Shown: in pieces, positions 1-8,119 of the stretch | How positions within the stretch are numbered: position 1 is the first letter of the stretch | How the letters are laid out: the number at the start of each line of letters is the position of its first letter | Source of the DNA: a bacterium | Lineage (GTDB): Bacteria > Cyanobacteriota > Vampirovibrionia > Gastranaerophilales > Gastranaerophilaceae | NCBI GenBank assembly: GCA_024408905.1 | Contig: JAKSUP010000014.1 | Span: forward strand, 1-13,886 | DNA length: 13,886 nucleotides | Reading direction: 5' to 3' | Notes under the pieces: generated by a model | Database searches by the model: none | Told to the model about the DNA's origin: nothing | The model's input: only the letters and a program-made list of their open reading frames with translations | Translations under genes and position numbers: made by a program

Positions 1-29
1 AACGGGTATTATTATTGATACTTTAGCCA

Positions 30-236
30 TTAATTCTGTTCCTTATTTATATGTGCTTTTTGCCAAATCAAGATTTTTCCGAATAAGTAGTATTGTTCAT
101 AATTTTTACGACAAACAACCTTGATGAAAGGCAAAAAACAAGAATTTTTTAATTCAATTTCAAGAAAATTATCAATATAATAAATTTCATTACATTCTTT
201 GAAGATAATATTTTTTATAATTTCCGGTATTTGCAT
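30..236 (-). CDS. small protein of unknown function, 68 aa
   Basis: I do not recognise this protein. It is short and rich in Ile, Lys, Asn and aromatic residues, with a cysteine at residue 14 and another at 33, and a hydrophobic stretch around residues 33-41 (SCFLPFIKVVC) too short to be a convincing membrane helix. An AAGGGC stretch about 9 bases before the ATG is a possible ribosome binding site. It lies 46 bases downstream of the 52-aa gene on the same strand, so the two could be one transcript from the control region at about 460-495. The sequence reads as real protein rather than noise, but I have no homology to support it. Confidence 0.42.
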   Translation of the reverse strand: MQIPEIIKNIIFKECNEIYYIDNFLEIELKNSCFLPFIKVVCRKNYEQYYLFGKILIWQKAHINKEQN

Positions 237-282
237 ACTTATTAGCCCTTACTAAACTTTTTTACACATTTGTTTTATATAT

Positions 283-441
283 TTACCTTTCCCAATCGTT
301 CCAAAAATCTCTATCGTTCTCTGTTTTAAAAACTTTAAATTTATCAAACAGAAAGTAGATATCATATAATCCATCGTATTTTATGCTCAACAAAGAAATT
401 CCAAATAATTTATAATCTTGTATGTTTTCGTATAATTTCAT
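283..441 (-). CDS. small acidic/aromatic protein of unknown function, 52 aa
   Basis: A complete small reading frame that is easily missed because of its length. It starts MKLYENIQDYKLFGIS and ends FWNDWER. It is rich in Tyr, Phe, Trp, Asp and Lys and has no membrane segment. The ATG at 439-441 is preceded by AGG (TTTAGGTATATATAC before the ATG), a fair Shine-Dalgarno at about 9 bases spacing. It is transcribed divergently from the HTH regulator at 589 and shares a control region with it, and the 68-aa gene follows on the same strand. Small genes divergent from an XRE regulator are often controlled by it, and some are toxins, antitoxins or immunity proteins. Nothing in this sequence identifies such a role. 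Confidence 0.45.
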   Translation of the reverse strand: MKLYENIQDYKLFGISLLSIKYDGLYDIYFLFDKFKVFKTENDRDFWNDWER

Positions 442-460
442 GTATATATACCTAAATTTA

Positions 461-508
461 AATCATATTATGACAACTATTGGCTAAAATGTAATCATAT
501 CATGATTA
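461..508. promoter_or_regulatory. paired operator-like sites between divergent genes
   Basis: Positions 492-508 form a perfect inverted repeat: TAATCAT, 3 bases, ATGATTA. Positions 461-473 (AATCATATTATGA) match 493-505 (AATCATATCATGA) at 12 of 13 positions, with the two sites 32 bp apart, about three helical turns. A further half-site CATGATTA occurs at 567-574, just before the regulator's ribosome binding site. Paired dyads in a divergent promoter next to an HTH_3 regulator are the expected form of an autoregulated operator. Binding by this regulator is inferred, not shown. Confidence 0.45.
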
Positions 509-517
509 TATTACAAT
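467..517. promoter_or_regulatory. possible overlapping divergent promoters
   Basis: On the minus strand, ATTACA (490-495) and CATAAT (467-472) are separated by 17 bases and would start transcription about 18 bases before the 52-aa gene. On the plus strand, TACAAT (512-517) has a weak -35 (ATGTAA, 489-494) 17 bases upstream and would serve the HTH regulator. Both overlap the operator-like dyads, so a bound regulator could control both directions. The -35 elements match consensus poorly and the region is very AT-rich, so chance matches are possible. Confidence 0.3.
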
Positions 518-588
518 ATATAACTAATCAAGTCATTCAATTAATATTTTGTTACATTCACACTAACATGATTAGCAAGGAGTGGTAT

Positions 589-909
589 ATGGATGAAATA
601 TTAGACTTATTAGGTAAAAGAATTAGCTCTTTACGACAAAAAAGAGGTTTAACTCAAGAAAAACTGGCAGAATTGACGGGTTATTCACCTAACCATATTT
701 CTAAACTGGAGTCTTCAAGAACTAAACCGTCATTTGATTTGCTCGTATGTATTGCAAAAGCTTTGCAAATTAATATTAAAGAACTATTTAATTTTGATGA
801 ATATACTGACAAAAAAAAGATGATAAACGAGTTGCAGTCGTATATTACACATGCAAATAATCAACAAATCGAATTGTTATACAAAATTTATAATTCTTTG
901 AATAGTTAG
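589..909 (+). CDS. XRE-family (HTH_3) transcriptional regulator, 106 aa
   Basis: A small cytoplasmic DNA-binding protein. Residues about 9-65 form a classic Cro/C1-type helix-turn-helix: RISSLRQKRGLTQEKLAELTG is followed by SPNHISKLESSRTKPSFDLL and a fourth helix ending in LQINIKELF. The C-terminal 40 residues are charged and helical (KKKMINELQSYI), probably for dimerisation. The start at 589 is chosen because AAGGAG lies at 577-582 with 6 bases spacing. An upstream ATG at 502 in the same frame would add 29 residues of poor quality and sits inside the palindrome at 492-508. The protein is close to the size of simple XRE regulators of mobile elements and small accessory modules. It probably binds the dyads upstream and controls itself and the divergent small genes, although that is inference. 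Its 3' end faces the metallopeptidase gene 13 bases away. Confidence 0.9.
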   Translation: MDEILDLLGKRISSLRQKRGLTQEKLAELTGYSPNHISKLESSRTKPSFDLLVCIAKALQINIKELFNFDEYTDKKKMINELQSYITHANNQQIELLYKIYNSLNS

Positions 910-922
910 CTGAAATGTAAAC

Positions 923-2848
923 TTATTCTTCTTTTAACAATTTGTCTGCTAAAGGAGTTTCCAGTTTTCCACCTAATACTTTAGAAATTTCTTCAATTTT
1001 TTGTGCGTGTGCTTCTAATTCAGGTGTCCAAATGAAATACTCATTAACATATTCTTCGGCTTTTTTGATATCTTTTTCCATTTGCAAGGTAACTATTTTT
1101 TCGAGCATTTTTCTTGCAGCAGGGACGACTTTTTCAATATTGATATCTACAACACCATCAGGAGAAATGCTAACGGCGCCTTCTTTGATAAAGAAGTTTA
1201 GTTCCATAACGGAACGAACTCTGTGTGCTTTGTTTATGGTTGGTTTTGCTGTCGGTATGGTGTCTAATATAAAGGAAACAATAATTTGTTTTCGTTCTTC
1301 AGGAGTATAAAGTCCTGCATCTGTCAAAACGTTCATCATACTAAATGCAACCATATCAGCTTTATTTTCTTCAATAATTGACTTGTATTTTCCTAAACCG
1401 TCTTTGCCGCCTTTTGGCCCCAACGAATGTCCGTTTTCATGTCCTATTGTTAATAGGTGATAACCATTTGGGTTGTAATACTTATGTAATTCGGGATTCA
1501 AAGTAGCATCTAAAATTTGTTGTTGTTTTGTTATAGCATCAGGTGAAGTATTGAAACGAATTTGGCGATGGTAAACATTTCTTCTCCCACCATCAAGATA
1601 TTTTATAGAGGCTTTGTCGGTATTCGGTAAATTTTCTGCAAGACAAATGCTTCCTCTGAATTGACCGATTTCGCCTGTTGAATATACGTTATCAACATCA
1701 ACCATTGTTTGTTTGTGGCTGTTTGAAGGCGTAATATCTTGCTCGTACATCTCTTTTAACGGCATATTTTCTGCCATTAGAGGAATATATTTTTTTACTT
1801 TTAAAATATCTTCCGTTCCTTTTTTATTAATAATCCCGACCCTGCCACCAATCGTGTCTTTGCCGATTGGAGAAATTTTGTATTTTTTTAATAAATCTGA
1901 TAATTCAGGATTATCCCAAACGGTATCAGTCATTTCATCCTGATAGTTTTCTCTTGTAATTGTGAATTCTAAAGGTGTATCTTGAAGAGTTGCCCATTTT
2001 TTATCGGCGTATCCGTCTAACATTTCGTCAGGAGTTCTTAAAGCTTTAGCTTGTAGAACTAAAAGCTCGTTAAAATCTTTGTTTGTAGAATATTTTGCAG
2101 CTTTTTCAAGTTCTTTTGCAGCATTTTCAAATTCTTCTTTGAAGCAATCTACATAATCAATTCCAATGAGTTCATCGCCGTTTCTTTCAACAATAGAACG
2201 CTGATTAAGAATTGTTTTTACTTCATCAATTTTGCCTTCTTTAATCATTTTTATAAGTATAGAATGAAATTCTTCATTTGTTAAATCTTCAGGATAAATT
2301 CCTTTTCCAAGAGTCGCATGAACACCCTTCATCAATTCTATTTTTTGCATTTTTTTATCTTGAGAACAAACCCCTTTTTGTGCGTCAAACAAAATTTTTG
2401 TTAATTTTGCCCTTTCATTTCCTTTTGCAACTTCTTTTTCTAAATATTCTTGGAATTCTATATTATGTCTGTTATCTATTTTTAAATTTGCAACACCAAT
2501 CCAGTAAGCTGCTTTTACTAAGTGTTTTAGAGCTTTTTTGTCGCCATCTGCCAAATTTGTGTATTCAGGAGAATCAACATCAAGGAATTTTTTTGTAACC
2601 AGATAATCAGGACTTGTCCTTTTTTTAAGTTCTTCTAATGATAAATTTAACTTATCTTCGTCTTTTTTGATATTTACATTATTAATGGCGCTCATTTTGT
2701 CTAATTCTGACATAAGTGGTTCAGAAACATATTCGTCACCGGCATATCTTAAATTTTTGAGATTGGATAGCTGACTTATTCCAATAATTCCACCAATTAT
2801 CATTGGGGGTTTGAATTTGTTGATTATAACCTTCATACACACGTCCAT
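923..2848 (-). CDS. M49-like (dipeptidyl-peptidase III type) zinc metallopeptidase
   Basis: Probably a zinc peptidase of about 640 residues. The key stretch lies about two-thirds in: GHENGHSLGP supplies an HExxH motif (two zinc His and the catalytic Glu), and about 20 residues later EENKAD supplies the third ligand. The spacing and the 'HExxH-xLGP ... EExKAD' pattern match the bacterial branch of peptidase family M49, where animal enzymes have HEXXGH. The N-terminal half is helical, charged and unrecognised, and the C-terminal 150 residues are also helical. The start is uncertain: ATG at 2848 and ATG at 2836 both lack a good ribosome binding site, and an in-frame TTG at 2899 is possible. From 2836 the protein begins MKVIINKFKPPMIIGGIIG, a weak hydrophobic segment that could be a poor signal or anchor. 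It is divergent from the GNAT-like gene. Family assignment is fairly sure; substrate is unknown. Confidence 0.68.
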   Translation of the reverse strand: MDVCMKVIINKFKPPMIIGGIIGISQLSNLKNLRYAGDEYVSEPLMSELDKMSAINNVNIKKDEDKLNLSLEELKKRTSPDYLVTKKFLDVDSPEYTNLADGDKKALKHLVKAAYWIGVANLKIDNRHNIEFQEYLEKEVAKGNERAKLTKILFDAQKGVCSQDKKMQKIELMKGVHATLGKGIYPEDLTNEEFHSILIKMIKEGKIDEVKTILNQRSIVERNGDELIGIDYVDCFKEEFENAAKELEKAAKYSTNKDFNELLVLQAKALRTPDEMLDGYADKKWATLQDTPLEFTITRENYQDEMTDTVWDNPELSDLLKKYKISPIGKDTIGGRVGIINKKGTEDILKVKKYIPLMAENMPLKEMYEQDITPSNSHKQTMVDVDNVYSTGEIGQFRGSICLAENLPNTDKASIKYLDGGRRNVYHRQIRFNTSPDAITKQQQILDATLNPELHKYYNPNGYHLLTIGHENGHSLGPKGGKDGLGKYKSIIEENKADMVAFSMMNVLTDAGLYTPEERKQIIVSFILDTIPTAKPTINKAHRVRSVMELNFFIKEGAVSISPDGVVDINIEKVVPAARKMLEKIVTLQMEKDIKKAEEYVNEYFIWTPELEAHAQKIEEISKVLGGKLETPLADKLLKEE

Positions 2849-2860
2849 TCTGTACTTATA

Positions 2861-2889
2861 TTGTGAATCAATACTAGCATAAATATTGT
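2861..2889 (+). promoter_or_regulatory. weak candidate promoter for the GNAT-like gene
   Basis: TTGTGA (2861-2866) and TATTGT (2884-2889) are separated by exactly 17 bases, about 40 bases before the ATG at 2929. Each hexamer matches consensus at only 4 of 6 positions. If the metallopeptidase starts at 2899 this promoter would lie inside it, which mildly favours a later start for that gene. Confidence 0.22.
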
Positions 2890-2928
2890 TAAATAGCAAA
2901 AAAATTCTTTTTGGTTTTTTGTATTGAT

Positions 2929-3549
2929 ATGCGAATAAACAGTATTAATTTTTATAATTACCAAAAACCTGTCAACAACAGAAATAACACATCTTTTAAA
3001 CAACTTTATCCAATAAATACAAGAGATGTTGAAAGGCTTACGTATAAAAATATAGGGATGATGCCTAATGGAATTATTGGCAAAGTTCTTGTAAAGGAAA
3101 GAAATGGGGTTGAAGGTTTTTTAAATGTAATTAAAGAGGCTTATGGAAATTCAGAAATTTATATTTTAAAGGATATGTTTGGTGCTATATATGGCGAAAT
3201 GGAACTAACCATTCCGAAACAAGGCATTTTTAGCCGTATTACGCGTAATCCAAATGCTGTTTTTGTAGAACTTTTACAAAATTATACAAGACCATACAAC
3301 GAGAATCATAATAACTATATTGCAGAGTGCAGCAAAGTAGGAACAAGGCTTTTACAAATAGCACAAAGACGAAGTGATGAGTGTGGTGCGCAAGGAAATG
3401 TAGAACTCTTTTCTTTAGATGATGCACTTCCTTATTACTTGGGAATAGGTTTTAAACTCAAAGCGAGTGAATTTTATGAAAATAGAAATATGATGTATTT
3501 ACCACCTGAATCAAAAGAACCGTTCTCTAAACTTTATGGCGGTTTGTAA
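2929..3549 (+). CDS. GNAT-fold acetyltransferase-like protein, 206 aa
   Basis: The C-terminal half resembles the GNAT fold. Residues about 134-153 (CSKVGTRLLQIAQRRSDECG) correspond to motif A, the acetyl-CoA pyrophosphate loop and its helix. DALPYYLGIGFK at 165-176 matches the usual '(A)xxxYxxxGF' of motif B. The loop reads SKVGTRL rather than the canonical Q/RxxGxG/A, so CoA binding may be altered. The N-terminus is a short disordered lead-in (MRINSINFYNYQ ... NNTSFKQ) of a type I associate with gut Melainabacteria proteins. That lead-in supports the ATG at 2929 over an in-frame TTG at 2911, although no clear ribosome binding site is visible. It is divergent from the metallopeptidase and convergent with the membrane protein gene. 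It could modify a protein, peptide or small molecule, and no substrate can be read from the sequence. Confidence 0.6.
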   Translation: MRINSINFYNYQKPVNNRNNTSFKQLYPINTRDVERLTYKNIGMMPNGIIGKVLVKERNGVEGFLNVIKEAYGNSEIYILKDMFGAIYGEMELTIPKQGIFSRITRNPNAVFVELLQNYTRPYNENHNNYIAECSKVGTRLLQIAQRRSDECGAQGNVELFSLDDALPYYLGIGFKLKASEFYENRNMMYLPPESKEPFSKLYGGL

Positions 3550-3581
3550 TTTAACAAAAACTTTTTATTTTTATTAAATTA
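3547..3581. terminator. AT-only inverted repeat between convergent genes
   Basis: TAATTTAA (3547-3554) and TTAAATTA (3574-3581) are perfect 8-base arms around a 19-base loop, with an inner AAAAA-C-TTTTT. It sits between the convergent stop codons at 3549 and 3600. The stem has no G-C pairs and no clean T-tract follows it, so it is at best a weak bidirectional terminator. Confidence 0.22.
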
Positions 3582-3599
3582 ATCATTACCATATGTTTA

Positions 3600-4874
3600 C
3601 TACGGCACAAATTTAGTTTGTTTCGTTATTCTTTTGCCTTGTTTGTCTATATAACTTGTATTTTGATTACCCCAAGCGTCTTCGAACAAATCTTTAATTT
3701 TTCCGTTTTCTACTATTTTTGTTTGCTTATTGTTTGCTGTTTCTTTTATAATTTCAATTTTTCCGTCATTGTATTTTTTATATTTTCCAATTTTTAGAAA
3801 GTCATCTGTTTTAGTGCCACGAATTTTTGTATGTAAATATGTGGTGTTCTTTGCATCTATTGTTACGCTTCCAAGAATACCATTAGAATATTCATCAATA
3901 AAGGAAGCACCAAGCGCATTATATTTTCTATTATTTACCAAAGTCATAGTCTTTTGGAAACCAAAGTCTTGTATAATATAACTTTTTTTGCCGGAGTCAA
4001 CATGTTTTATACTGTAGTCAGGAGCAATATAATCGTATTCTGCTTTTTCCAGATCTTTTTCAACCTTTTTTAATCCATCCATAAATTTGTTGTATTCTTT
4101 GTTGAACTTTGTTTCTTGCTTGTTGACATTTTTATTAATTCTATTAACTTCAAGTTTTTCTGAGAATAGTCTAAATTTTCCTGATAAGCCGATTTTTTGT
4201 CCATTATTTTTTACTTTTGGTACTTTATTGGTAAGTTTTTTTGCTTTTGTTCCTAACAGACATACGCCTGCGACAAGTAAAACTGTTCCGCCGATGGTAA
4301 GCAGTTTTTTCATAGTATCTTTGTTGTTTGTTTTATCTTGTTTGTCGTTCGAAACAACAATTTGATTTTGGTTTTCTTCAGGTTTTTGTGCGACATTAGT
4401 TAATGTATCTGCTTTTTCTTCTTTTGGAATAACGTCCTTTTTTTGTACTGCTTCTGTTGTAGGAGTAGGAACGGAAACAGGAGTGGTTGCTTTTTCTGAA
4501 GCAGGTTTTGGAGTTTGTTTTTGAGTTTGTTCTGCTTCTGAACTTGTTTTTGTAATTGTTACACCCATGGATTCATATATTTTTGCCATTTCATCTTGTG
4601 TAAATTCAATTTTTTGACCGGGATGAACAACAAAGTTGTTTTGATATCTGTCTTTTGATTTGCTATAGCAGCTGCATGCAAAAATAGGAGTTTTATTTAA
4701 TTGTCGGCGTTTTATATCAATTTCAGCAAGTGTGTCCATTGTTTTATTCCATTCGCTTGCAGATATTTTGCCGTCTGAGATTTGGCAATCTTTGTTTGAT
4801 TCAATAAGTTTTTTTAATTCCCAAGTAATACCTTTGTTAGAAATTGTAATTTGTGTTAATCCGTTTTCTGTCAT
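3600..4874 (-). CDS. single-pass membrane protein of unknown function, 424 aa
   Basis: I do not recognise a family. The visible architecture is as follows. Residues 1-105 are a folded-looking N-terminal region containing ISDGKISASEW (32-42), which recalls half of an EF-hand loop, and a CSC pair at 67-69. Residues 106-190 are a low-complexity linker rich in Thr, Pro, Lys, Glu and Gln. Residues 191-208 are one hydrophobic helix (LLTIGGTVLLVAGVCLLG) flanked by lysines. Residues 240-280 are charged and helical. Residues 280-424 look beta-rich with repeated NGKI/DGKI turns. There is no cleavable signal peptide, so it is probably held in the cytoplasmic membrane with the two domains on opposite sides. 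The ATG has a strong GAGGA ribosome binding site 7 bases upstream. It is divergent from typA and convergent with the GNAT-like gene. It is likely lineage-specific. Confidence 0.75.
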   Translation of the reverse strand: MTENGLTQITISNKGITWELKKLIESNKDCQISDGKISASEWNKTMDTLAEIDIKRRQLNKTPIFACSCYSKSKDRYQNNFVVHPGQKIEFTQDEMAKIYESMGVTITKTSSEAEQTQKQTPKPASEKATTPVSVPTPTTEAVQKKDVIPKEEKADTLTNVAQKPEENQNQIVVSNDKQDKTNNKDTMKKLLTIGGTVLLVAGVCLLGTKAKKLTNKVPKVKNNGQKIGLSGKFRLFSEKLEVNRINKNVNKQETKFNKEYNKFMDGLKKVEKDLEKAEYDYIAPDYSIKHVDSGKKSYIIQDFGFQKTMTLVNNRKYNALGASFIDEYSNGILGSVTIDAKNTTYLHTKIRGTKTDDFLKIGKYKKYNDGKIEIIKETANNKQTKIVENGKIKDLFEDAWGNQNTSYIDKQGKRITKQTKFVP

Positions 4875-4994
4875 GATAAAATCCTCATCTGTAAAATATT
4901 CCCCTATGAATTTATTAAGTTTTTTCTTGCACCAAAATTGTCATGTTTTAAAAACTTTGTTAACAAATCTTAATATTTAAAAGATAAAAACTTC

Positions 4995-5022
4995 TTGAAA
5001 TTGAAGCTGTTTGCTTTACAAT
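4995..5022 (+). promoter_or_regulatory. promoter candidate for typA
   Basis: TTGAAA (4995-5000) and TACAAT (5017-5022) are separated by 16 bases and each matches the sigma70 consensus at 5 of 6 positions. They would give a leader of about 40 bases before the typA ATG at 5070. Confidence 0.5.
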
Positions 5023-5069
5023 ATAAGTGTAAATTATACACTAGAGAAAACCAAAAACAGGGCAAAAAA

Positions 5070-6863
5070 ATGGATAAAAACAATATTAGAAATATAGCGA
5101 TAATTGCACACGTTGACCACGGTAAAACAACACTTGTAGATTGTTTATTGAAACAAAGTGGTGTTTTTAGAGAAAACCAACAGATGCAGGAACGTGTATT
5201 GGATAGTAACGATTTGGAAAGAGAAAGAGGAATTACAATTCTTTCCAAAAATATTTCTATAGATTATAAAGGAACAAAAATTAATGTTGTTGATACCCCG
5301 GGGCACGCAGATTTTGGTGGCGAAGTTGAACGTGTTTTGGGTATGGTAGACGGGGCATTATTAATTGTTGATGCTGCAGAAGGACCTATGCCGCAAACTC
5401 GTTTTGTTTTGTCAAAAGCGCTGGAACTTGGTATTAAAATTATTGTTGTAATTAATAAAATTGATAAACCGGCTGCTGATCCTGACGGAACTTTAGATAA
5501 AGTTTTTGATTTGTTTACGGAATTAACTGACAGAGAAGATTTGATAGATTTTCCATATATTTATTCAAGCAGTTTAAACAGATTTGCGATAAAAAATCTT
5601 GATGATGAAAGAAAAGATATGGTTCCTTTGTTGGATTGTATTTTGGAAAATATTCAACCACCGGAAGGTGACGCTAAAAAACCTTTACAATTTAGAGCAA
5701 CAACGCTTGATTATAACGAATATGTCGGTCGTATAGTTGTCGGTCGTATTGCAAACGGGGTTGTTTCTAACCAAGAACAAGTATCTTGGGTTAAGGCTGA
5801 CGGAAGCGTTGAAAACGGAAAAATTACAAAATTATTTGGATTCAAAGACTTAGGCAGAGTTGAAATTGACTCAGCAGAAGCAGGTGATATTGTTGGTATT
5901 GCAGGTTTTTCTGATATTCAAATCGGCGAAACAATTTGTAAACTTAATGAAATTAATCCTCTGCCTTTGATTAAGGTTGATGAACCTACGTTACAAATGA
6001 ATTTTTCTGTAAATGATAGTCCGTACGCAGGTCAGGAAGGTAAGTTTGTAACATCTCGTCAAATCAGAAAACGTCTTTATGATGAACTTGAAAAAAATGT
6101 ATCTTTAAGAGTTGAAGACACTGATTCTACAGACTGTTTCAAGGTTTCAGGACGTGGCGAATTGCATTTGGGTATTTTAATTGAAACAATGCGTAGAGAA
6201 GGTTTTGAGTTCCAAGTTTCTAAACCTGAAGTAATTTATAAAACTATAAATGGCGAACAATGTGAGCCTTTTGAAAACTTGATTATTGATGTTCCTGATG
6301 AAAACGCTGGCGGTTGTATTGACAGACTTTCAGGCAGAAAAGCAACAATGCTTGAAATGTCAAATACAGGCAACAGAACGAAGATGAAATTCTCAATTCC
6401 TGCAAGAGGTTTGATTGGTTTCAGATCAGAATTTATCCGTATGACGCGTGGTGAAGGTATTATGTATCATACATTTGATGAATATAAACCGTACGCAGGC
6501 GATATTCCAAAACAAAGATTTGGCTCTATTTTGGCCCATGAACAAGGTGAGGCTATTCCTTATGCTTTAGCTCAATTTGAGGACAGAGGCGTGTTCTTTG
6601 TTACTCCAAAGACTAAAGTTTATCGTGGAATGATAATTGGTGAAGGAAACAGAGCGCAAGATATTGTTGTAAATATTTGTAAGACAAAAAAATTGACTAA
6701 TATGAGAAGTTCAACAGCTGATGTTATGGTTACTTTACAGGCACATAAAGAACTTTCTTTGGAAGAATGTCTTGAATACATAGGTGATGACGAACTTGTA
6801 GAAATCACTCCTGAAAATATAAGAATGAGAAAAGTTGATTTAGTTAAATTCCATTCTATATAA
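5070..6863 (+). CDS. typA: translational GTPase TypA/BipA, 597 aa
   Basis: A ribosome-binding GTPase of the EF-G/LepA superfamily, involved in ribosome assembly and stress or cold adaptation. All G motifs are present: AHVDHGKT at 13-20 (P-loop), RGITI at 53-57, DTPGH at 75-79, NKID at 129-132, and SSSLN at 166-170 in place of the more usual SAL. EF-G-like domain II follows, then the region with [11 protein letters not shown] typical of domain III, then a domain V-like section with [10 protein letters not shown], and the BipA-specific C-terminal domain (ending DLVKFHSI). The length is close to the roughly 600 residues of the family. The start at 5070 gives the standard [21 protein letters not shown]-terminus. 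A longer frame opening with TTG at 4995 overlaps the promoter and is not supported. The ribosome binding site is modest (CAGGGC). The stop overlaps the convergent proB gene by 8 bp. Identification is secure. Confidence 0.98.
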   Translation: MDKNNIRNIAIIAHVDHGKTTLVDCLLKQSGVFRENQQMQERVLDSNDLERERGITILSKNISIDYKGTKINVVDTPGHADFGGEVERVLGMVDGALLIVDAAEGPMPQTRFVLSKALELGIKIIVVINKIDKPAADPDGTLDKVFDLFTELTDREDLIDFPYIYSSSLNRFAIKNLDDERKDMVPLLDCILENIQPPEGDAKKPLQFRATTLDYNEYVGRIVVGRIANGVVSNQEQVSWVKADGSVENGKITKLFGFKDLGRVEIDSAEAGDIVGIAGFSDIQIGETICKLNEINPLPLIKVDEPTLQMNFSVNDSPYAGQEGKFVTSRQIRKRLYDELEKNVSLRVEDTDSTDCFKVSGRGELHLGILIETMRREGFEFQVSKPEVIYKTINGEQCEPFENLIIDVPDENAGGCIDRLSGRKATMLEMSNTGNRTKMKFSIPARGLIGFRSEFIRMTRGEGIMYHTFDEYKPYAGDIPKQRFGSILAHEQGEAIPYALAQFEDRGVFFVTPKTKVYRGMIIGEGNRAQDIVVNICKTKKLTNMRSSTADVMVTLQAHKELSLEECLEYIGDDELVEITPENIRMRKVDLVKFHSI

Positions 6864-8001
6864 GGTCTGTGATGTTATCTCTTGTAATAACTGCATCATA
6901 GTTTTTGTACCCAAGAATTTTAACTATGTTGTCAGAATGTTCGCCTGCAATTTTTCTGCATTCGTCAGAATTATAGTTAACCATTCCACGGGCGAATTCT
7001 GTGTAGTTTGAATCACAAATAGAAACAACTTCGCCTTGTTTGAAATCATTAACAACTTCTTCAATACCGATTGGAAGAAGGCTTTTGCCCTTATTTAAAA
7101 TAGCATCTTGTGTAATTTTGTTTACGACAATTTTGCCTATAATGTTTGTTGCGTAACCAATCCAGCGTTTTTTATCAGAAAGTCTTTCTGAGTCTGAAGA
7201 GAACATTGTTCCGATTTCTTCGCCTTCAAAAATTTTGCTGATGACAGATTGACGTTTACCATTTGCGATTAAGACTCTGCCACCAAAACGGTTTACGAGT
7301 TTTGCAGCTTCAAGTTTTGTTTTCATACCACCACGGCCACCTGATGATGCGCCTGTTCCGAGAGCTAAAATCTCGTCAGTTACGGATGTAACTTCTTTAA
7401 TAAGTTTTGCATCAGGGTTTGTTTTAGGGTCAGCTGTATACAGACCTTCAATATCTGTTAATAAAATCAATAAATCTGCATCAAGTTCACTTGATACGAG
7501 AGCTGAAAGCTTGTCGTTGTCGGAAAAACAAACTTGAATTCCTGCTAAAATGTCGTGGACTTCGATTGTAGAAACCGTGTCATTTTGGTTAATGATTGGC
7601 ACAACTCCCATACTCAAAAGCTTGTTGAGTGTGTTTCTGAGGCTTAAATATCTGTGACGTAATGAAAAATCATCTTCTGTTAAGAGGATTTGTGCAATAG
7701 GAATGTCGTAAACACCGAAACCGTTTTCGTAGAAAGACATTAAACGGCTTTGTCCGACAGCAGCGCAAGCTTGTTTTACGCCGTCACCGTCAGTTGAATC
7801 GAGGTTGAGTTTTTTCTTTCCGATACCGACAGCACCTGATGTTACAATGATAACTTCTTTCCCTGACTTAACGAGTTTTGAAATATCTTCAATGAATGAA
7901 TAAATACGAGATAAAGCGACTTCGCCTTCTTCGTTTCTCAAAATATTTGTTCCGAGTTTAATTACGACTCTCTTAACATTTACAAAATTTTTTCTTTGCA
8001 T
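6856..8001 (-). CDS. proB: glutamate 5-kinase, 381 aa
   Basis: Catalyses the first step of proline synthesis, ATP-dependent phosphorylation of L-glutamate to glutamyl 5-phosphate, in the cytoplasm. The amino-acid-kinase domain (about 1-260) shows KLGTN at 15-19, VTSGAVGIG at 53-61, NQNDTVS at 138-144, FSDNDKL at 159-165, LTDIEGLYT at 181-189 and the GTGASSGGRGGMKTK loop at 215-229. A PUA domain follows (about 288-370; NKGKSLLPIGI, then FARGMVNY). The length matches the PUA-containing form. ATG at 8001 is preferred over an in-frame GTG at 8031 because AGAGG lies just before it and MQRKNFVNVKRVVIKLG is a normal N-terminus; the GTG falls in the candidate promoter. proA is not in the window. The gene ends inside the last codons of typA on the other strand. 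Secure. Confidence 0.97.
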   Translation of the reverse strand: MQRKNFVNVKRVVIKLGTNILRNEEGEVALSRIYSFIEDISKLVKSGKEVIIVTSGAVGIGKKKLNLDSTDGDGVKQACAAVGQSRLMSFYENGFGVYDIPIAQILLTEDDFSLRHRYLSLRNTLNKLLSMGVVPIINQNDTVSTIEVHDILAGIQVCFSDNDKLSALVSSELDADLLILLTDIEGLYTADPKTNPDAKLIKEVTSVTDEILALGTGASSGGRGGMKTKLEAAKLVNRFGGRVLIANGKRQSVISKIFEGEEIGTMFSSDSERLSDKKRWIGYATNIIGKIVVNKITQDAILNKGKSLLPIGIEEVVNDFKQGEVVSICDSNYTEFARGMVNYNSDECRKIAGEHSDNIVKILGYKNYDAVITRDNITDLI

Positions 8002-8021
8002 AAAACCTCTCTTCTTACTAA

Positions 8022-8030
8022 ATTGTATCA
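8022..8030 (-). promoter_or_regulatory. extended -10 promoter candidate for proB
   Basis: Read on the minus strand this is TGATACAAT, an extended -10 (TG, one base, TACAAT). Only a weak -35 (AAAACA) lies 17 bases upstream. Transcription would begin about 14 bases before the ProB start, leaving room for little more than the AGAGG ribosome binding site. Confidence 0.4.
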
Positions 8031-8119
8031 CGATAAAAAAGAAGTGTTTTTAAATATTATTTCCAAAATTACAAAAAGAATTTATGACATATAAAACCAT
8101 AAAAAGACAATTATTAATG

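Noticed and set aside
502..588. 29-residue N-terminal extension of the XRE regulator
   Set aside because: The ATG at 502 sits inside the 492-508 palindrome, has no ribosome binding site, and AAGGAG sits correctly before the ATG at 589.
30..909. Toxin-antitoxin system formed by the small genes and the XRE regulator
   Set aside because: Layout is compatible, but neither small protein resembles a known toxin or antitoxin and the genes are divergent, not a classic pair. Kept as a possibility in the findings only.
942..1310. Plus-strand reading frame of 122 aa opposite the metallopeptidase
   Set aside because: It lies wholly within the well-supported metallopeptidase on the other strand and shows no family motifs; a shadow frame. 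The same applies to frames at 1713-1943, 2278-2598, 3730-3981, 4087-4365 and 11396-11932.
4900..4990. Promoter for the 424-aa membrane protein gene on the minus strand
   Set aside because: Several TTGnnn and A/T-rich hexamers occur, but no pair has both acceptable matches and 16-18 base spacing.
4995..5069. 25-residue N-terminal extension of TypA from a TTG codon
   Set aside because: It overlaps the candidate promoter, has no ribosome binding site and is not part of the TypA family; ATG at 5070 gives the standard N-terminus.
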